A stretch of DNA of 64,000 nucleotides, from positions 2,728,001 to 2,792,000 of the forward strand of contig NZ_CP114205.1 in assembly GCF_027497495.1 (NCBI RefSeq). Direction: 5' to 3'. Below the pieces are notes generated by a model. The model saw nothing but the letters and a program-made list of their open reading frames with translations, was not told where the DNA came from and ran no database searches. This document shows, in pieces, positions 33,883 to 42,859 of the stretch. The translations under genes were made by a program, and so were the position numbers. The stretch comes from Streptomyces tubercidicus (lineage in GTDB: Bacteria > Actinomycetota > Actinomycetes > Streptomycetales > Streptomycetaceae). Positions within the stretch are counted from its first letter, which is position 1. Every line of letters begins with the position of its first letter.

Positions 33883-33951
33883 CAACGGCGAGGAACTACC
33901 ACGGCGGGACGGCCGACACCGTGGGAGGGCCGCCAAGCGCAGCGGAACCGC

Positions 33952-36900
33952 TTACTCCACGACGTGCCGGCCCTCCGGCTGGGCGCTGCATGAGGCGCGG
34001 AAGGTGCAGTGGGTGCAGTGGGTGCCGGTGGTGGGCGTGAAGCGTTCCTCCAGGACGCGGCCCGCGGCGGTGGCGAGCAGCTCGCCGACCCATTCGCCGT
34101 CCGGCGGGGGCTGCGCCTGTACGGCGGGCAGTGTGTCGCCGCCTTCCTTCTGGGGCGCGCCCAGCCGCAGATGGACCAGCTCCGCGCCGCCCGGTTCGGG
34201 GGTGCGGCCGTCGAAGGCGTCGTCGACGGCGCCTTCGCGCACGGCGAGCTGGTAGACGGCGAGCTGGGGGTGGCGGGCGACCTCGGGGCCGGTCGGTTTC
34301 TGTTTGCCGGTCTTGAAGTCGACGACGTACGCCCGGCCCTGGGCGTCCCGGGAGACGTGGTCCATGCTGCCGCGGATACGGACCTCGTAGGCGCCGGCCC
34401 GCAGGGTCAGGTCGAAGCCGTGCTCAGTGGCGACGGTGTCCCGGCCGCGGGTCTCGCGTTCCATGACGTGCCAGCGCAGGAAGCGCTCCAGGGCGGCGCG
34501 CGCCTGGTCCTTTTCCTGGCGTGACTTCCAGGGGGCGTCGAAGGCGAGGGCGTCCCATACGGACTCCAGGCGCTCCATGAGGACGGTCAGGTCGGCGGGT
34601 GTGCGCCCGGAGGCGACCTCGTCGGCGAGGACATGGACGACGTTGCCGAAGCCCTGGGCGGCGGTGGCGGGGGTGTCCGCCTTGACCTCGCGGCCCAGGA
34701 ACCACTGGAGGGAGCAGGTGTGGGCGAGCTGGTCCAGGGCACTGCCGGAGAGGACCACGGGGCGGTCGCGGTCGCGCAGCGGGACGCTGCTGTGGGTGGG
34801 CTCGTGCAGACCCCACCAGTTGTCGGGGTGGGCGGCCGGTACCAGGGGGTGGTGGTCGTCGTCGTGCAGCGCCGCCAGTTTCGCCAGCCGCTGGGCGGCG
34901 GCCTCGCGCAGCGCGGGGGTGGCGGCGGGGTCGACGGTGGTGGCGCGCAGTTCGGCGACCAGCGCGGCCACGGCAAGGGGGCGGCGTGGGCGGCCGGTGA
35001 TGTCCTGGGGCGTGACGCCCAGCTCGGTGAGGAATCGGGAGGGTTGATCGCCGTCGTCGGCCGCGGCCTTCACGGCGGTGACGACCAGGCGTTCCCGGGC
35101 GCGGGTGGTGGCGACGTAGAACAGCCGGCGTTCCTCGGCGAGCAGGGCGCCCGGGGTGAGCGGTTCGGCCAGGCCGTCGCGGCCGATCCGGTCCGCTTCC
35201 AGGAGCGAGCCGCGGCGGCGCAGGTCGGGCCAGAGGCCCTCCTGGACGCCGGCGACGACGACCAGCGGCCATTCCAGGCCCTTGGCGCGGTGGGCGGTCA
35301 TCAGCCGTACGGCGTCGGGGCGGACGGTGCGTCGGGTGAGGGTGTCGGCGGCGATGTCCTGGGCGTCGAGTTCCTCCAGGAAGTTGAGGGCGCCGCGGCC
35401 GCCGGTGCGTTCCTCGGCGCGGGCCGCGGTCTCGAACAGGGCGACGACGGCGTCCAGGTCCCGGTCGGCGTTGCGGCCCGCGGCGCCGCCACGGTGGGCG
35501 GCCCGCTCCAGGCGCTGCGGCCAGGGGGTGCCGTCCCACAGCTCCCACAGCGCCTGCTCGGCGGTGCCGCCGCCGGCCAGCAGTTCGCGGGCCTTGCGCA
35601 GCAGCAGGCCGAGCCGCTGGGCGCCGCGCGCGTAGGCGGGGTCGTGGGCCACCAGGCGCTGCGGTTCGGCGAGCGCCTGGGCGATCAGCTCGTCGGAGGG
35701 CCGCGGCAGTGGTTGTCCGGCGGCCCGTTCCTCCTCGCGCAGGGCGCGGCCCAGGCGGCGCAGATCGGCGGAGTCCATCCCGCCCAGCGGGGAGGCCAGC
35801 AGGTCCAGCGCGGTTTCGGCGTCGAGCCACCGGGGGGCGGGGGTTTCCGGGGCGGCCTCGGTGGCTGCGTCCGCATCGGGGGTTTCCGGGTCCGGCCCGT
35901 CCCACTCGGGAGCCTCCGGGCCCGCCTCGTACCCATTGGGAGCCCCCGGGCCGGGCCCGTACCCATCGGGAGCCCCCGTGGAGGACTCGTCCCCAACAGC
36001 CGCCTCGGCCTCGTCACCGGGCCCGTCGTCAGCCACACCGCCGTCAGTCACGCCACCGGCCGGCTCCCCCCGCAGCGCCGCCCGTGCCGCCGCCCGGAGT
36101 GCCGTCAGCAGGGGGGCGACCGCGGGTTCATGGCGCAGCGGCAGATCATCGCCGTCGATGTCGAGCGGTACCCCGGCGGAGGTGAGCGCACGGCGCACGG
36201 CGGGGAGCGAGCGCCCTCCGGCGCGGACGAGGACGGCCATCTCGCGCCAGGGCACCCCGTCCTCCAGGTGGGCGCGCCGCAGGATGTCGGCGATGTTGTC
36301 GAGTTCGGCGCCGGGGGTCGGGTACGTGTACACCTCGACGCGGCCGCCGTCCCGTACGGGCGCGGGCTCGCGGTGGGCGCGGACCTTCTGGGCGGGCAGG
36401 CGGGTCAGCGGCATCCGGCGGGTGAGCAGCCGGGTGGCTTCGAGCAGGGCGGCGCCGGAGCGCCGGGCGGTGCCGAGTACGGCCACCGGGGCGGGGGTGC
36501 CGTCGCCGCGCCGGAAGGTCTCCGGGAAGTCGAGGATGCCGTTGACGTCGGCGCCGCGGAAGGCGTAGATCGACTGGTCGGGGTCGCCGAACGCGACGAG
36601 CGTACGGCCCGGGGAGCCCGGGGCGCCGGTGGCTCCGTGGTTGCCGGCGAGCGCGCGCAGCAGCCGTACCTGGGCGGCGTCGGTGTCCTGGTACTCGTCG
36701 ACATAGACCGCGTCATAGGCGCCGGCCAGCTCCGCCGCGACGTCGGGCTGTCCGGCGAGCTGCGCCGCGCGGTGCACCAGTTCGGCGTAGTCCAAGACGC
36801 CCTGGCCTTCCAGGACATCGAGGTATTCGGCAAGGAAGGCGGCCGCGGCCCGCCAGTCGGGGCGGCCGGTGCGCCGGGCGAAGACATCCAGGGACTCGGG

Positions 36901-37539
36901 GCCCAGGCCCAGTTCGCGGCTGCGGGCGAGCACCGCGCGGACCTCGTCGGCGAAGCCGCGGGTGGTCAGGCAGGCCCGCAGTTCGTCCGGCCAGTTCACC
37001 TTGGCGCGGCCGGCGCCGGCCAGCTCCGCCTGTCCTTCGAGCAGCTCACGGACGACGAGGTCCTGTTCGGGTCCGGACAGCAGCCGCAGGGGGTCGGCGA
37101 AGAGTTCGGCGTCCTGGTGGGCGCGGACCAGGGCGTAGCAGAAGGAGTGGAAGGTCGTCGCCTGGGGGACGCCCGTCCGCGGTCCGCCGCCCCTTGTGCC
37201 GGGCGGCGCTTCCAAGGCCGTCAGCCGGGCCGCGAGCCGGTCGCGGAGTTCCACGGCGGCCTTGCGGCTGAAGGTGAGGACGAGGATCCGCTCCGGGTCG
37301 GCGCCGTCCTGTACCCGGCGGGCCACCGACTCCACCAGGGTGGTGGTCTTCCCGGTGCCGGGCCCGGCCAGTACGAGCAGCGGCCCGTGCCGGTGGTCAA
37401 CCACGGCCCGCTGGGCTGCGTCCAGGACAGCAGGATCCACCCGCCCCGGCGGGGTGCGCACCAGTCGGTACGCGCCGGGGGCAGCCCGCCGCGCCCGGTG
37501 GGGCTGCGTCGGCGGGGCGGCCGAGAAGGAGGAACTCAC
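33952..37539 (-). CDS. adnA: Helicase-nuclease subunit AdnA
   Basis: A 1195-aa partner of AdnB. Walker A is AGPGTGKTTTLVES near residue 60; motif II is VDEYQDTDAAQVR; VLTFSRKAAVELRDR is motif Ia. The C-terminal nuclease has VDFKTGKQKPTGPEV. Cysteines of a likely 4Fe-4S staple are visible: one in HTCSLQWF and a C-x2-C-x5-C cluster in CTHCTFRASC near the end, as in AddB/AdnA nucleases. A strain-variable Gly/Pro/Glu-rich insert (about residues 480-590) contains repeated YGPGPGAPNGY-like units. GTG start at 37539. The mycobacterial equivalents are Rv3202c/Rv3201c. Confidence 0.93.
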   Translation of the reverse strand: MSSSFSAAPPTQPHRARRAAPGAYRLVRTPPGRVDPAVLDAAQRAVVDHRHGPLLVLAGPGTGKTTTLVESVARRVQDGADPERILVLTFSRKAAVELRDRLAARLTALEAPPGTRGGGPRTGVPQATTFHSFCYALVRAHQDAELFADPLRLLSGPEQDLVVRELLEGQAELAGAGRAKVNWPDELRACLTTRGFADEVRAVLARSRELGLGPESLDVFARRTGRPDWRAAAAFLAEYLDVLEGQGVLDYAELVHRAAQLAGQPDVAAELAGAYDAVYVDEYQDTDAAQVRLLRALAGNHGATGAPGSPGRTLVAFGDPDQSIYAFRGADVNGILDFPETFRRGDGTPAPVAVLGTARRSGAALLEATRLLTRRMPLTRLPAQKVRAHREPAPVRDGGRVEVYTYPTPGAELDNIADILRRAHLEDGVPWREMAVLVRAGGRSLPAVRRALTSAGVPLDIDGDDLPLRHEPAVAPLLTALRAAARAALRGEPAGGVTDGGVADDGPGDEAEAAVGDESSTGAPDGYGPGPGAPNGYEAGPEAPEWDGPDPETPDADAATEAAPETPAPRWLDAETALDLLASPLGGMDSADLRRLGRALREEERAAGQPLPRPSDELIAQALAEPQRLVAHDPAYARGAQRLGLLLRKARELLAGGGTAEQALWELWDGTPWPQRLERAAHRGGAAGRNADRDLDAVVALFETAARAEERTGGRGALNFLEELDAQDIAADTLTRRTVRPDAVRLMTAHRAKGLEWPLVVVAGVQEGLWPDLRRRGSLLEADRIGRDGLAEPLTPGALLAEERRLFYVATTRARERLVVTAVKAAADDGDQPSRFLTELGVTPQDITGRPRRPLAVAALVAELRATTVDPAATPALREAAAQRLAKLAALHDDDHHPLVPAAHPDNWWGLHEPTHSSVPLRDRDRPVVLSGSALDQLAHTCSLQWFLGREVKADTPATAAQGFGNVVHVLADEVASGRTPADLTVLMERLESVWDALAFDAPWKSRQEKDQARAALERFLRWHVMERETRGRDTVATEHGFDLTLRAGAYEVRIRGSMDHVSRDAQGRAYVVDFKTGKQKPTGPEVARHPQLAVYQLAVREGAVDDAFDGRTPEPGGAELVHLRLGAPQKEGGDTLPAVQAQPPPDGEWVGELLATAAGRVLEERFTPTTGTHCTHCTFRASCSAQPEGRHVVE

Positions 37540-37768
37540 GTGGATCGCCGGTCCTGAGGAAGGTGTTCGTGGTGGTGCGTGGGTGGTGCGGGCTGGTCCG
37601 CCCGGACGGGGTCCGGGGAAGCGTCGGGGTGCGGGACGGCCGCCGGGAGGGCGGTCGGGCTGCGCTGTGCGCGGTGGGGCCACCCTCGTGACGGCGGTGC
37701 CCGATGCCGCTCCGTCCGACTGCCGGGCCGCGGCGCGTCCCGCGAGCCGCCGCGCACCGCCCTGGGCA

Positions 37769-38173
37769 CTACGGAGCGGCGCCGCCGTTCCGCTGCCCGT
37801 CCCAGCGGGCCCGCCGCATGTCGAGCTTCGGTATATGGTCCCCGGCCTCCTGGGAGGCGGCGCGCAGGGGGGTGCCTTCCTCCCGGTAGTGCGCCAGTGC
37901 GCGCAGTTCGCTGCCGGGCAGCAGCCGGCCGTCCGCGCGCACCACCCGCCACCAGGGCACCGCGCCGCCGTAGAGCGCCATCACCCGCCCCACCTGGCGC
38001 GGCCCGCCGCCGCCCGCCACCGGGAGCCCTTCGGGCGGCTCCTCGTCCCTGAGCCACTCCGCGACGTCCCCGTAGGTCATCACCCGGCCCGCCGGGATCA
38101 GCTCGGCGACGGCGAGCACCCGCTCCGCGTAGGGGGGCAGCTCACCCGCCGCTGTGTCTCCGGTCCCACTCAT
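37769..38173 (-). CDS. Alkyltransferase-like (ATL) DNA-binding protein
   Basis: A 134-aa protein with the DNA-binding fold of O6-alkylguanine transferases (IPAGRVMTYGDVAEWL; GGGPRQVGRVM). The active-site PCHRV is replaced by PWWRVV, so it cannot accept alkyl groups. ATL proteins of this kind flip alkylated guanines and hand lesions to nucleotide excision repair. It is the positional counterpart of Rv3204 beside adnAB, consistent with a repair role. The second of two close ATGs (38173) is preferred; 38182 is possible. Confidence 0.9.
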   Translation of the reverse strand: MSGTGDTAAGELPPYAERVLAVAELIPAGRVMTYGDVAEWLRDEEPPEGLPVAGGGGPRQVGRVMALYGGAVPWWRVVRADGRLLPGSELRALAHYREEGTPLRAASQEAGDHIPKLDMRRARWDGQRNGGAAP

Positions 38174-38361
38174 TCGGTCCATCCTGCCGTACGGCACCGA
38201 CAATGGGAGCGGACACATGGTCCCGTACCCCGGGGAGGTCGGCGGCAAGGCGCCGTCAGCCCTGGTGCGGGGAGACGGCTTCCGGTTCCCGCACCCCCGA
38301 AATGCACCCTGATGCCCTCCTCCACCGGTCGGTCGTGCCACCATCTTCCGGACGGTGACTG

Positions 38362-41300
38362 GTGATACGAGATCAAGAAGAGACAGCCGGGCAGCAGGGT
38401 GCAGCGCCTCCACGGGAGGCGGGCGCCCCTGAGGTGCTGGCCGCCGACACCGCCCGCACCGCGCCCGGACCGGCCGCGGTGACCGAGCGGCAGCAGGTGG
38501 CACCACAGGGGAAGCACCAACGGGAGCCGGCCACGGCTCCCGCTACCGAAAAGGCGAGCACGATCGAGAAGGCCGAACGACCCGGGGCGTCCCAGAGGCC
38601 GGATGGGCCCACGGAGCCCGAGCCCACCGAGCAGCAGCAGGAGGAGAAGCGGGACAGCGAGCCGCCCGCGGAGGAGCAGGTCCGGCACGACCAGGGCGAG
38701 GAGCAGCCGCCCGGCGCGGCCCGGAGCAAGCCCCGTACGGGCTCGCACCGTGCCGATCTGAGCGCCGGCGAGTACGGCGAGTTCCACGTCGACCGGGTCT
38801 CCGGCGATGAGCCGCTGCTGCCCGCCCGGGTGCACCGGCCCTCCGACCTGATGCGGCTGCTGCTCGGCATCGCCGGGATCGCGCTCGTCCTCGGGCTCGC
38901 CACGTTCGCCCACGGCACCACCCAGGGCCTGGAGAACGACATCGGCAGCGGCGCGAAGGCGGCACCCCCGCTGCTGATCAATCTGGCCGGGCTGACCTCC
39001 AGCGTCGCGGTGCTGATCGTGCCGGTGGCGTTCGCCGTCGAGCGGCTGATCAAGCGGGACGGGCTGCGGATCGCGGACGGGGTGCTCGCCGCCGTCCTCG
39101 CCCACGGGGTGTCGCTGGCCACCGACCTGTGGGTGGCCGAGGCCGCCCCGCCCTCCATCCGGGACGCGCTGACCCAGACCCTGGACAACGGGGCGCTGTC
39201 CGCTCCGGTGCACAGCTATCTGGCGCCGGTGATCGCCTATATGACGGCGGTGGGGATGTCCCGGCGGCCCCGTTGGCGGGTCGCGATGTGGTGCGTGCTG
39301 CTGCTGGACTCGTTCGCGGTGCTGGTCGGGCGGTACACCACCCCCTTCGCGATCGTCACGACCGTGCTGATCGGCTGGACCGTCGCCTACGGCACCCTCT
39401 ACGCCGTCGGCTCCCCCAATGTCCGCCCCACCGGCCAGAACCTCCTGGCGGGGCTGCGCCGGGTCGGCTTCCACCCGGTCTCCGCACTGCGCGCGGAGGA
39501 CGCGGCGGGCGCGGAGCAGTCCGAGCACGCCGACCGGGGGCGGCGCTATCTGGTCACCCTGGAGGACGGCCCGCCGATCGATGTCACCGTCGTCGACCGC
39601 GAGCAGCAGGCCCAGGGCTTCTTCTACCGCGTATGGCGCCGGCTGTCTTTGCGGGGCATCAATCAGCGCCGCAGTCTGCAGTCGCTGCGTCAGGCGCTGG
39701 AGCAGGAGGCGCTGCTGGCGTACGCGGCCATCGCGGCCGGTGCCAACGCCCCCAAGCTGATCGCCACCTCGGAGCTCGGCCCGGACGCGGTGATGCTGGT
39801 CTACGAGCACATCGGCGGCCGCAGCTTCGACTCGCTGGCCGACGAGGAGATCACCGACGCGCTGATGCACAGCGCCTGGCGGCAGGTCGATGCGCTGCAG
39901 TCGCGGCGGATCGCGCACCGGCGGCTGGTCGGTGACGCGCTGCTGGTGGATCGTTCCGGCAATATCGTGCTGACCGAGCTGCGCGGCGGTGAGATCGCGG
40001 CCGGTGATCTGGTGCTGCGGATGGACATCGCCCAGCTGCTGGCCACCTGCGGGCTGCGGGTGGGCGCCGAGCGTGCGGTGGCCGCGGCCGTCGAGGTGCT
40101 GGGCCCGGACGCGGTCGCCGACAGCCTGCCGCTGCTGCAGCCGATCGCGCTGAGCCGCACCACCCGCGCGACGCTGCGCCAGCTGGCCCGGGAGCGCGCC
40201 AAGCGGGAGCGGGAGGCGGTGCTGGAGGCCTCGCAGGCCGCCAAGGAGGCGCGGGAGGCCCGGGACGCGGCGGGCCCGAAGGACCGCAAGACGCTCCGGG
40301 CCGAGCGGCACGCGGAGAAGAACGCCGAGAAGCGGGCCCTGGACGAGGCGTCCGAGGAGGCCCGCGAGGAGGATCTGCTGGCCCAGATCCGACGGCAGGT
40401 GCTGCTGATCCGCCCGGCGGCGGTGATCGAACCGGCGAAGCTGGAGCGGCTCAGCCCGCGCATCCTGATCAGCTGGATCGCCGGTGCGTTCGCGGTCTAT
40501 CTGCTGCTGTCCCAGCTCACGCACTTCAACTTGAGCGATCTGATCAGCAAGGCCCAGTGGATGTGGGTGCTGGTCGCGGTGGGCTTCTCGGGGCTGACGT
40601 ACATCGCGGCGGCGATGAGCCTGCTGGGCTTCGTCACGGAGAAGGTGTCGTTCGTCAGGACGGTCATCGCGCAGATCGCGGGCAACTTCGTGAAGCTGGT
40701 GGCGCCCGCGGCGATCGGCGGGGTGGCGCTCAACACCCGCTTCCTCCAGCGCGCCGGGGTCCGCCCCGGTCTGGCGGTGGCGAGCGTCGGAGCCTCCCAG
40801 CTGTTCGGGCTGGGCAGCCACATCCTGCTGCTGCTGACCTTCGGCTATCTGACCGGCACCGAACGGACCCCGACGATCTCGCCGTCCCGTACGGTCATCG
40901 CCGGGCTGCTGACGGTGGCCGTGCTGGTACTGGTCGTCACGGCGGTGCCGGCGCTGCGGAAGTTCGTCTCGACGCGGGTGCGGTCGCTGTTCGCGGGGGT
41001 GGTCCCGCGGATGCTGGACATTCTCCAGCGGCCCGGGAAGCTGGTCACCGGTATCGGCGGGATGCTGCTGCTGACGGCGGCGAACGTGATGTGCCTGGAC
41101 GCGTCCATCCGGGCGTTCGGCGGCGGCGACACGATCAGCTATGCGAGCATCGCGGTCGCCTTCCTGGCCGGTAACGCGCTGGGGTCGGCCGCGCCGACAC
41201 CGGGTGGTGTGGGCGCCGTGGAAGGTGCGCTGTTCGGTGCGCTGACCGTCGCCGGGCTCGCCGGTGATGTGGCGTTCCCGGCGGTGCTGCTGTTCCGGCT

Positions 41301-41373
41301 GATGGTGTTCTGGTTGCCGGTGCTGCCGGGCTGGCTGGCCTTCACGTATCTGACGCGCAAGGGCGAGATCTGA
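38362..41373 (+). CDS. Multi-domain membrane protein: pseudokinase plus UPF0104 (LPG synthase TM) domain
   Basis: A 1003-aa protein. Residues 1-150 are charged and disordered (Glu/Gln/Pro-rich). Five or so membrane helices follow (residues 170-350). Residues 380-560 resemble a protein kinase lobe pair with MLVYEHIGG and IAHRRLVGDALLVDRSGNI, but the HRD aspartate and DFG are altered, so it is probably a pseudokinase. A charged coiled-coil (residues 605-670) precedes a UPF0104/LPG-synthase-type domain with about seven helices (FVKLVAPAAIGGVALNTRF; GSAAPTPGGVGAVEG). It may move or organise lipids. GTG start. Confidence 0.85.
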   Translation: MIRDQEETAGQQGAAPPREAGAPEVLAADTARTAPGPAAVTERQQVAPQGKHQREPATAPATEKASTIEKAERPGASQRPDGPTEPEPTEQQQEEKRDSEPPAEEQVRHDQGEEQPPGAARSKPRTGSHRADLSAGEYGEFHVDRVSGDEPLLPARVHRPSDLMRLLLGIAGIALVLGLATFAHGTTQGLENDIGSGAKAAPPLLINLAGLTSSVAVLIVPVAFAVERLIKRDGLRIADGVLAAVLAHGVSLATDLWVAEAAPPSIRDALTQTLDNGALSAPVHSYLAPVIAYMTAVGMSRRPRWRVAMWCVLLLDSFAVLVGRYTTPFAIVTTVLIGWTVAYGTLYAVGSPNVRPTGQNLLAGLRRVGFHPVSALRAEDAAGAEQSEHADRGRRYLVTLEDGPPIDVTVVDREQQAQGFFYRVWRRLSLRGINQRRSLQSLRQALEQEALLAYAAIAAGANAPKLIATSELGPDAVMLVYEHIGGRSFDSLADEEITDALMHSAWRQVDALQSRRIAHRRLVGDALLVDRSGNIVLTELRGGEIAAGDLVLRMDIAQLLATCGLRVGAERAVAAAVEVLGPDAVADSLPLLQPIALSRTTRATLRQLARERAKREREAVLEASQAAKEAREARDAAGPKDRKTLRAERHAEKNAEKRALDEASEEAREEDLLAQIRRQVLLIRPAAVIEPAKLERLSPRILISWIAGAFAVYLLLSQLTHFNLSDLISKAQWMWVLVAVGFSGLTYIAAAMSLLGFVTEKVSFVRTVIAQIAGNFVKLVAPAAIGGVALNTRFLQRAGVRPGLAVASVGASQLFGLGSHILLLLTFGYLTGTERTPTISPSRTVIAGLLTVAVLVLVVTAVPALRKFVSTRVRSLFAGVVPRMLDILQRPGKLVTGIGGMLLLTAANVMCLDASIRAFGGGDTISYASIAVAFLAGNALGSAAPTPGGVGAVEGALFGALTVAGLAGDVAFPAVLLFRLMVFWLPVLPGWLAFTYLTRKGEI

Positions 41374-41467
41374 GCGCGGGCGGACGTCCGGCCGGGCGTC
41401 CCTTACCGCACGCGAAGGCGCCGTTCCGCAGAGCACGGACCGGCGCCTTTCGCATGGTGCGGGAAGC

Positions 41468-42646
41468 TCAGTAGACCGGCTTCTCCGGCTCGACCGTGTT
41501 GACCCAGCCGATGACGCCGCCGCCCACGTGCACGGCGTCGGCGAAGCCCGCGGACTTCAGGACGGCCAGCACCTCCGCGGAGCGGACGCCCGTCTTGCAG
41601 TGCAGGACGATCTTCCTGTCCTGGGGGAGGTCCTGCAGGGCGGTGCCCATCAGGAACTCGTTCTTCGGGATCAGCCGGGCGCCGGGGATCGAGACGATCT
41701 CGAACTCGTTCGGCTCACGGACATCGATGATCTCGATCTTCTCGTCGCCGTCGATCCACTCCTTGAGCTGCTGCGGAGTGATCGTCGAGCCGGCCGCGGC
41801 CTCCTGGGCCTCCTCGGACACGACGCCGCAGAAGGCCTCGTAGTCGATGAGCTCGGTGACGGTCGGGTTCTCGCCGCAGATGGCGCAGTCCGGGTCCTTG
41901 CGGACCTTGACCTGGCGGTAGGTCATCTCCAGCGCGTCGTAGATCATCAGCCGGCCGACGAGCGGGTCGCCGATCCCGGCGAGCAGCTTGATGGCCTCGT
42001 TGACCTGGATGGAGCCGATGGAGGCACACAGCACACCCAGGACGCCGCCCTCGGCGCAGGAGGGCACCATGCCGGGCGGCGGGGGCTCCGGGTAGAGGCA
42101 GCGGTAGCAGGGGCCGTGCTCGCTCCAGAAGACCGACGCCTGGCCGTCGAAGCGGTAGATCGAACCCCAGACGTACGGCTTGTTCAGCAGCACACAGGCG
42201 TCGTTGACCAGGTAGCGGGTGGCGAAGTTGTCGGTGCCGTCGACGATCAGGTCGTACTGGGCGAAGAGCTCCATGACGTTGGTGGAGTCGAGGCGCTCTT
42301 GGTGCAGGTTGACCGTGACGTACGGGTTGATGCCCAGGACGGTGTCCTTGGCGGACTCCGCCTTGGAGCGGCCGATGTCCGCCTGGCTGTGGATGATCTG
42401 GCGCTGCAGATTCGACTCGTCGACCTCGTCGAACTCCACGATGCCGAGCGTGCCGACACCGGCCGCGGCCAGATACATCAGCGCGGGCGAGCCCAGCCCA
42501 CCGGCGCCCACACAGAGCACCTTGGCGTTCTTCAGCCGCTTCTGCCCGTCCATCCCGACGTCGGGGATGATCAGGTGGCGGGAGTACCTGCGGACCTCAT
42601 CGACGGTGAGCTCGGAAGCGGGCTCGACCAGGGGTGGCAGCGACAC
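41468..42646 (-). CDS. moeZ: Adenylyltransferase/sulfurtransferase MoeZ
   Basis: A 392-aa MoeB-rhodanese fusion. The adenylation domain has GAGGLGSPALMYLAAAG and NLQRQIIHS with the catalytic arginine, plus zinc cysteines in CYRC and CAIC. The C-terminal rhodanese domain has the active-site cysteine in LHCKTGVRSAE near residue 360. It adenylates and thiolates small sulfur-carrier proteins (MoaD, ThiS, CysO-like) for molybdopterin, thiamine, cysteine and sulfur-containing secondary metabolites. The GTG at 42646 gives the usual SLPPLVEPASEL. It is the counterpart of Rv3206c. Confidence 0.95.
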   Translation of the reverse strand: MSLPPLVEPASELTVDEVRRYSRHLIIPDVGMDGQKRLKNAKVLCVGAGGLGSPALMYLAAAGVGTLGIVEFDEVDESNLQRQIIHSQADIGRSKAESAKDTVLGINPYVTVNLHQERLDSTNVMELFAQYDLIVDGTDNFATRYLVNDACVLLNKPYVWGSIYRFDGQASVFWSEHGPCYRCLYPEPPPPGMVPSCAEGGVLGVLCASIGSIQVNEAIKLLAGIGDPLVGRLMIYDALEMTYRQVKVRKDPDCAICGENPTVTELIDYEAFCGVVSEEAQEAAAGSTITPQQLKEWIDGDEKIEIIDVREPNEFEIVSIPGARLIPKNEFLMGTALQDLPQDRKIVLHCKTGVRSAEVLAVLKSAGFADAVHVGGGVIGWVNTVEPEKPVY

Positions 42647-42670
42647 GGGGACTCCGTTGGTCGGTCTTGA

Positions 42671-42710
42671 TGGGGTTCCCCCCGCCCGAGCCGAGCCGAG
42701 AGTGGGGGAG
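42671..42710. repeat. Dispersed hairpin repeat, copy 4, in the moeZ leader
   Basis: TGGGGTTCCCCCCGCCCGAG followed by CCGAGCCGAGAGTGGGGGAG. It belongs to the same family as the copies at 1594, 18011, 33845 and 51187. Lying 25 nt before the moeZ start codon, it would form a hairpin in the 5' leader. Confidence 0.6.
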
Positions 42711-42859
42711 CTTGCTCTCCCCGTAACACTGCCACGCCCTTCTTCATTCCGAGACACCCGTTCCGATGCGCGAGACGAACGCGTCCCAGTAGCCGGGCAG
42801 CGATGCCCAGGCCGCTCCGGGCGCCCCGGTCGGGCCCCGGGTGGCGCCCGCCGTAGTGG

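Larger units (their letters stand above)
33511..33946. mobile_element. MITE-like element: 58-bp terminal inverted repeats between adnA and adnB
   Basis: The left end (33511-33568, TCCGCTGCGCTTGGGCGGCC...) and the right end (33890-33946) are inverted copies with about 90 percent identity over 57-58 bp (five mismatches, one indel). Between them lie a 17-bp perfect hairpin and one copy of the dispersed GGGGGAG repeat. It encodes no transposase. The size, terminal repeats and lack of coding fit a non-autonomous element. I could not recognise target-site duplications. It fills nearly the whole 470-bp gap between adnA and adnB, in which I see no gene. Confidence 0.62.

Noticed and set aside
38170..41436. 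1088-codon frame opposite the pseudokinase/UPF0104 gene
   Set aside because: Antisense shadow with Arg/Gln/His-rich composition; the plus strand has true membrane segments.
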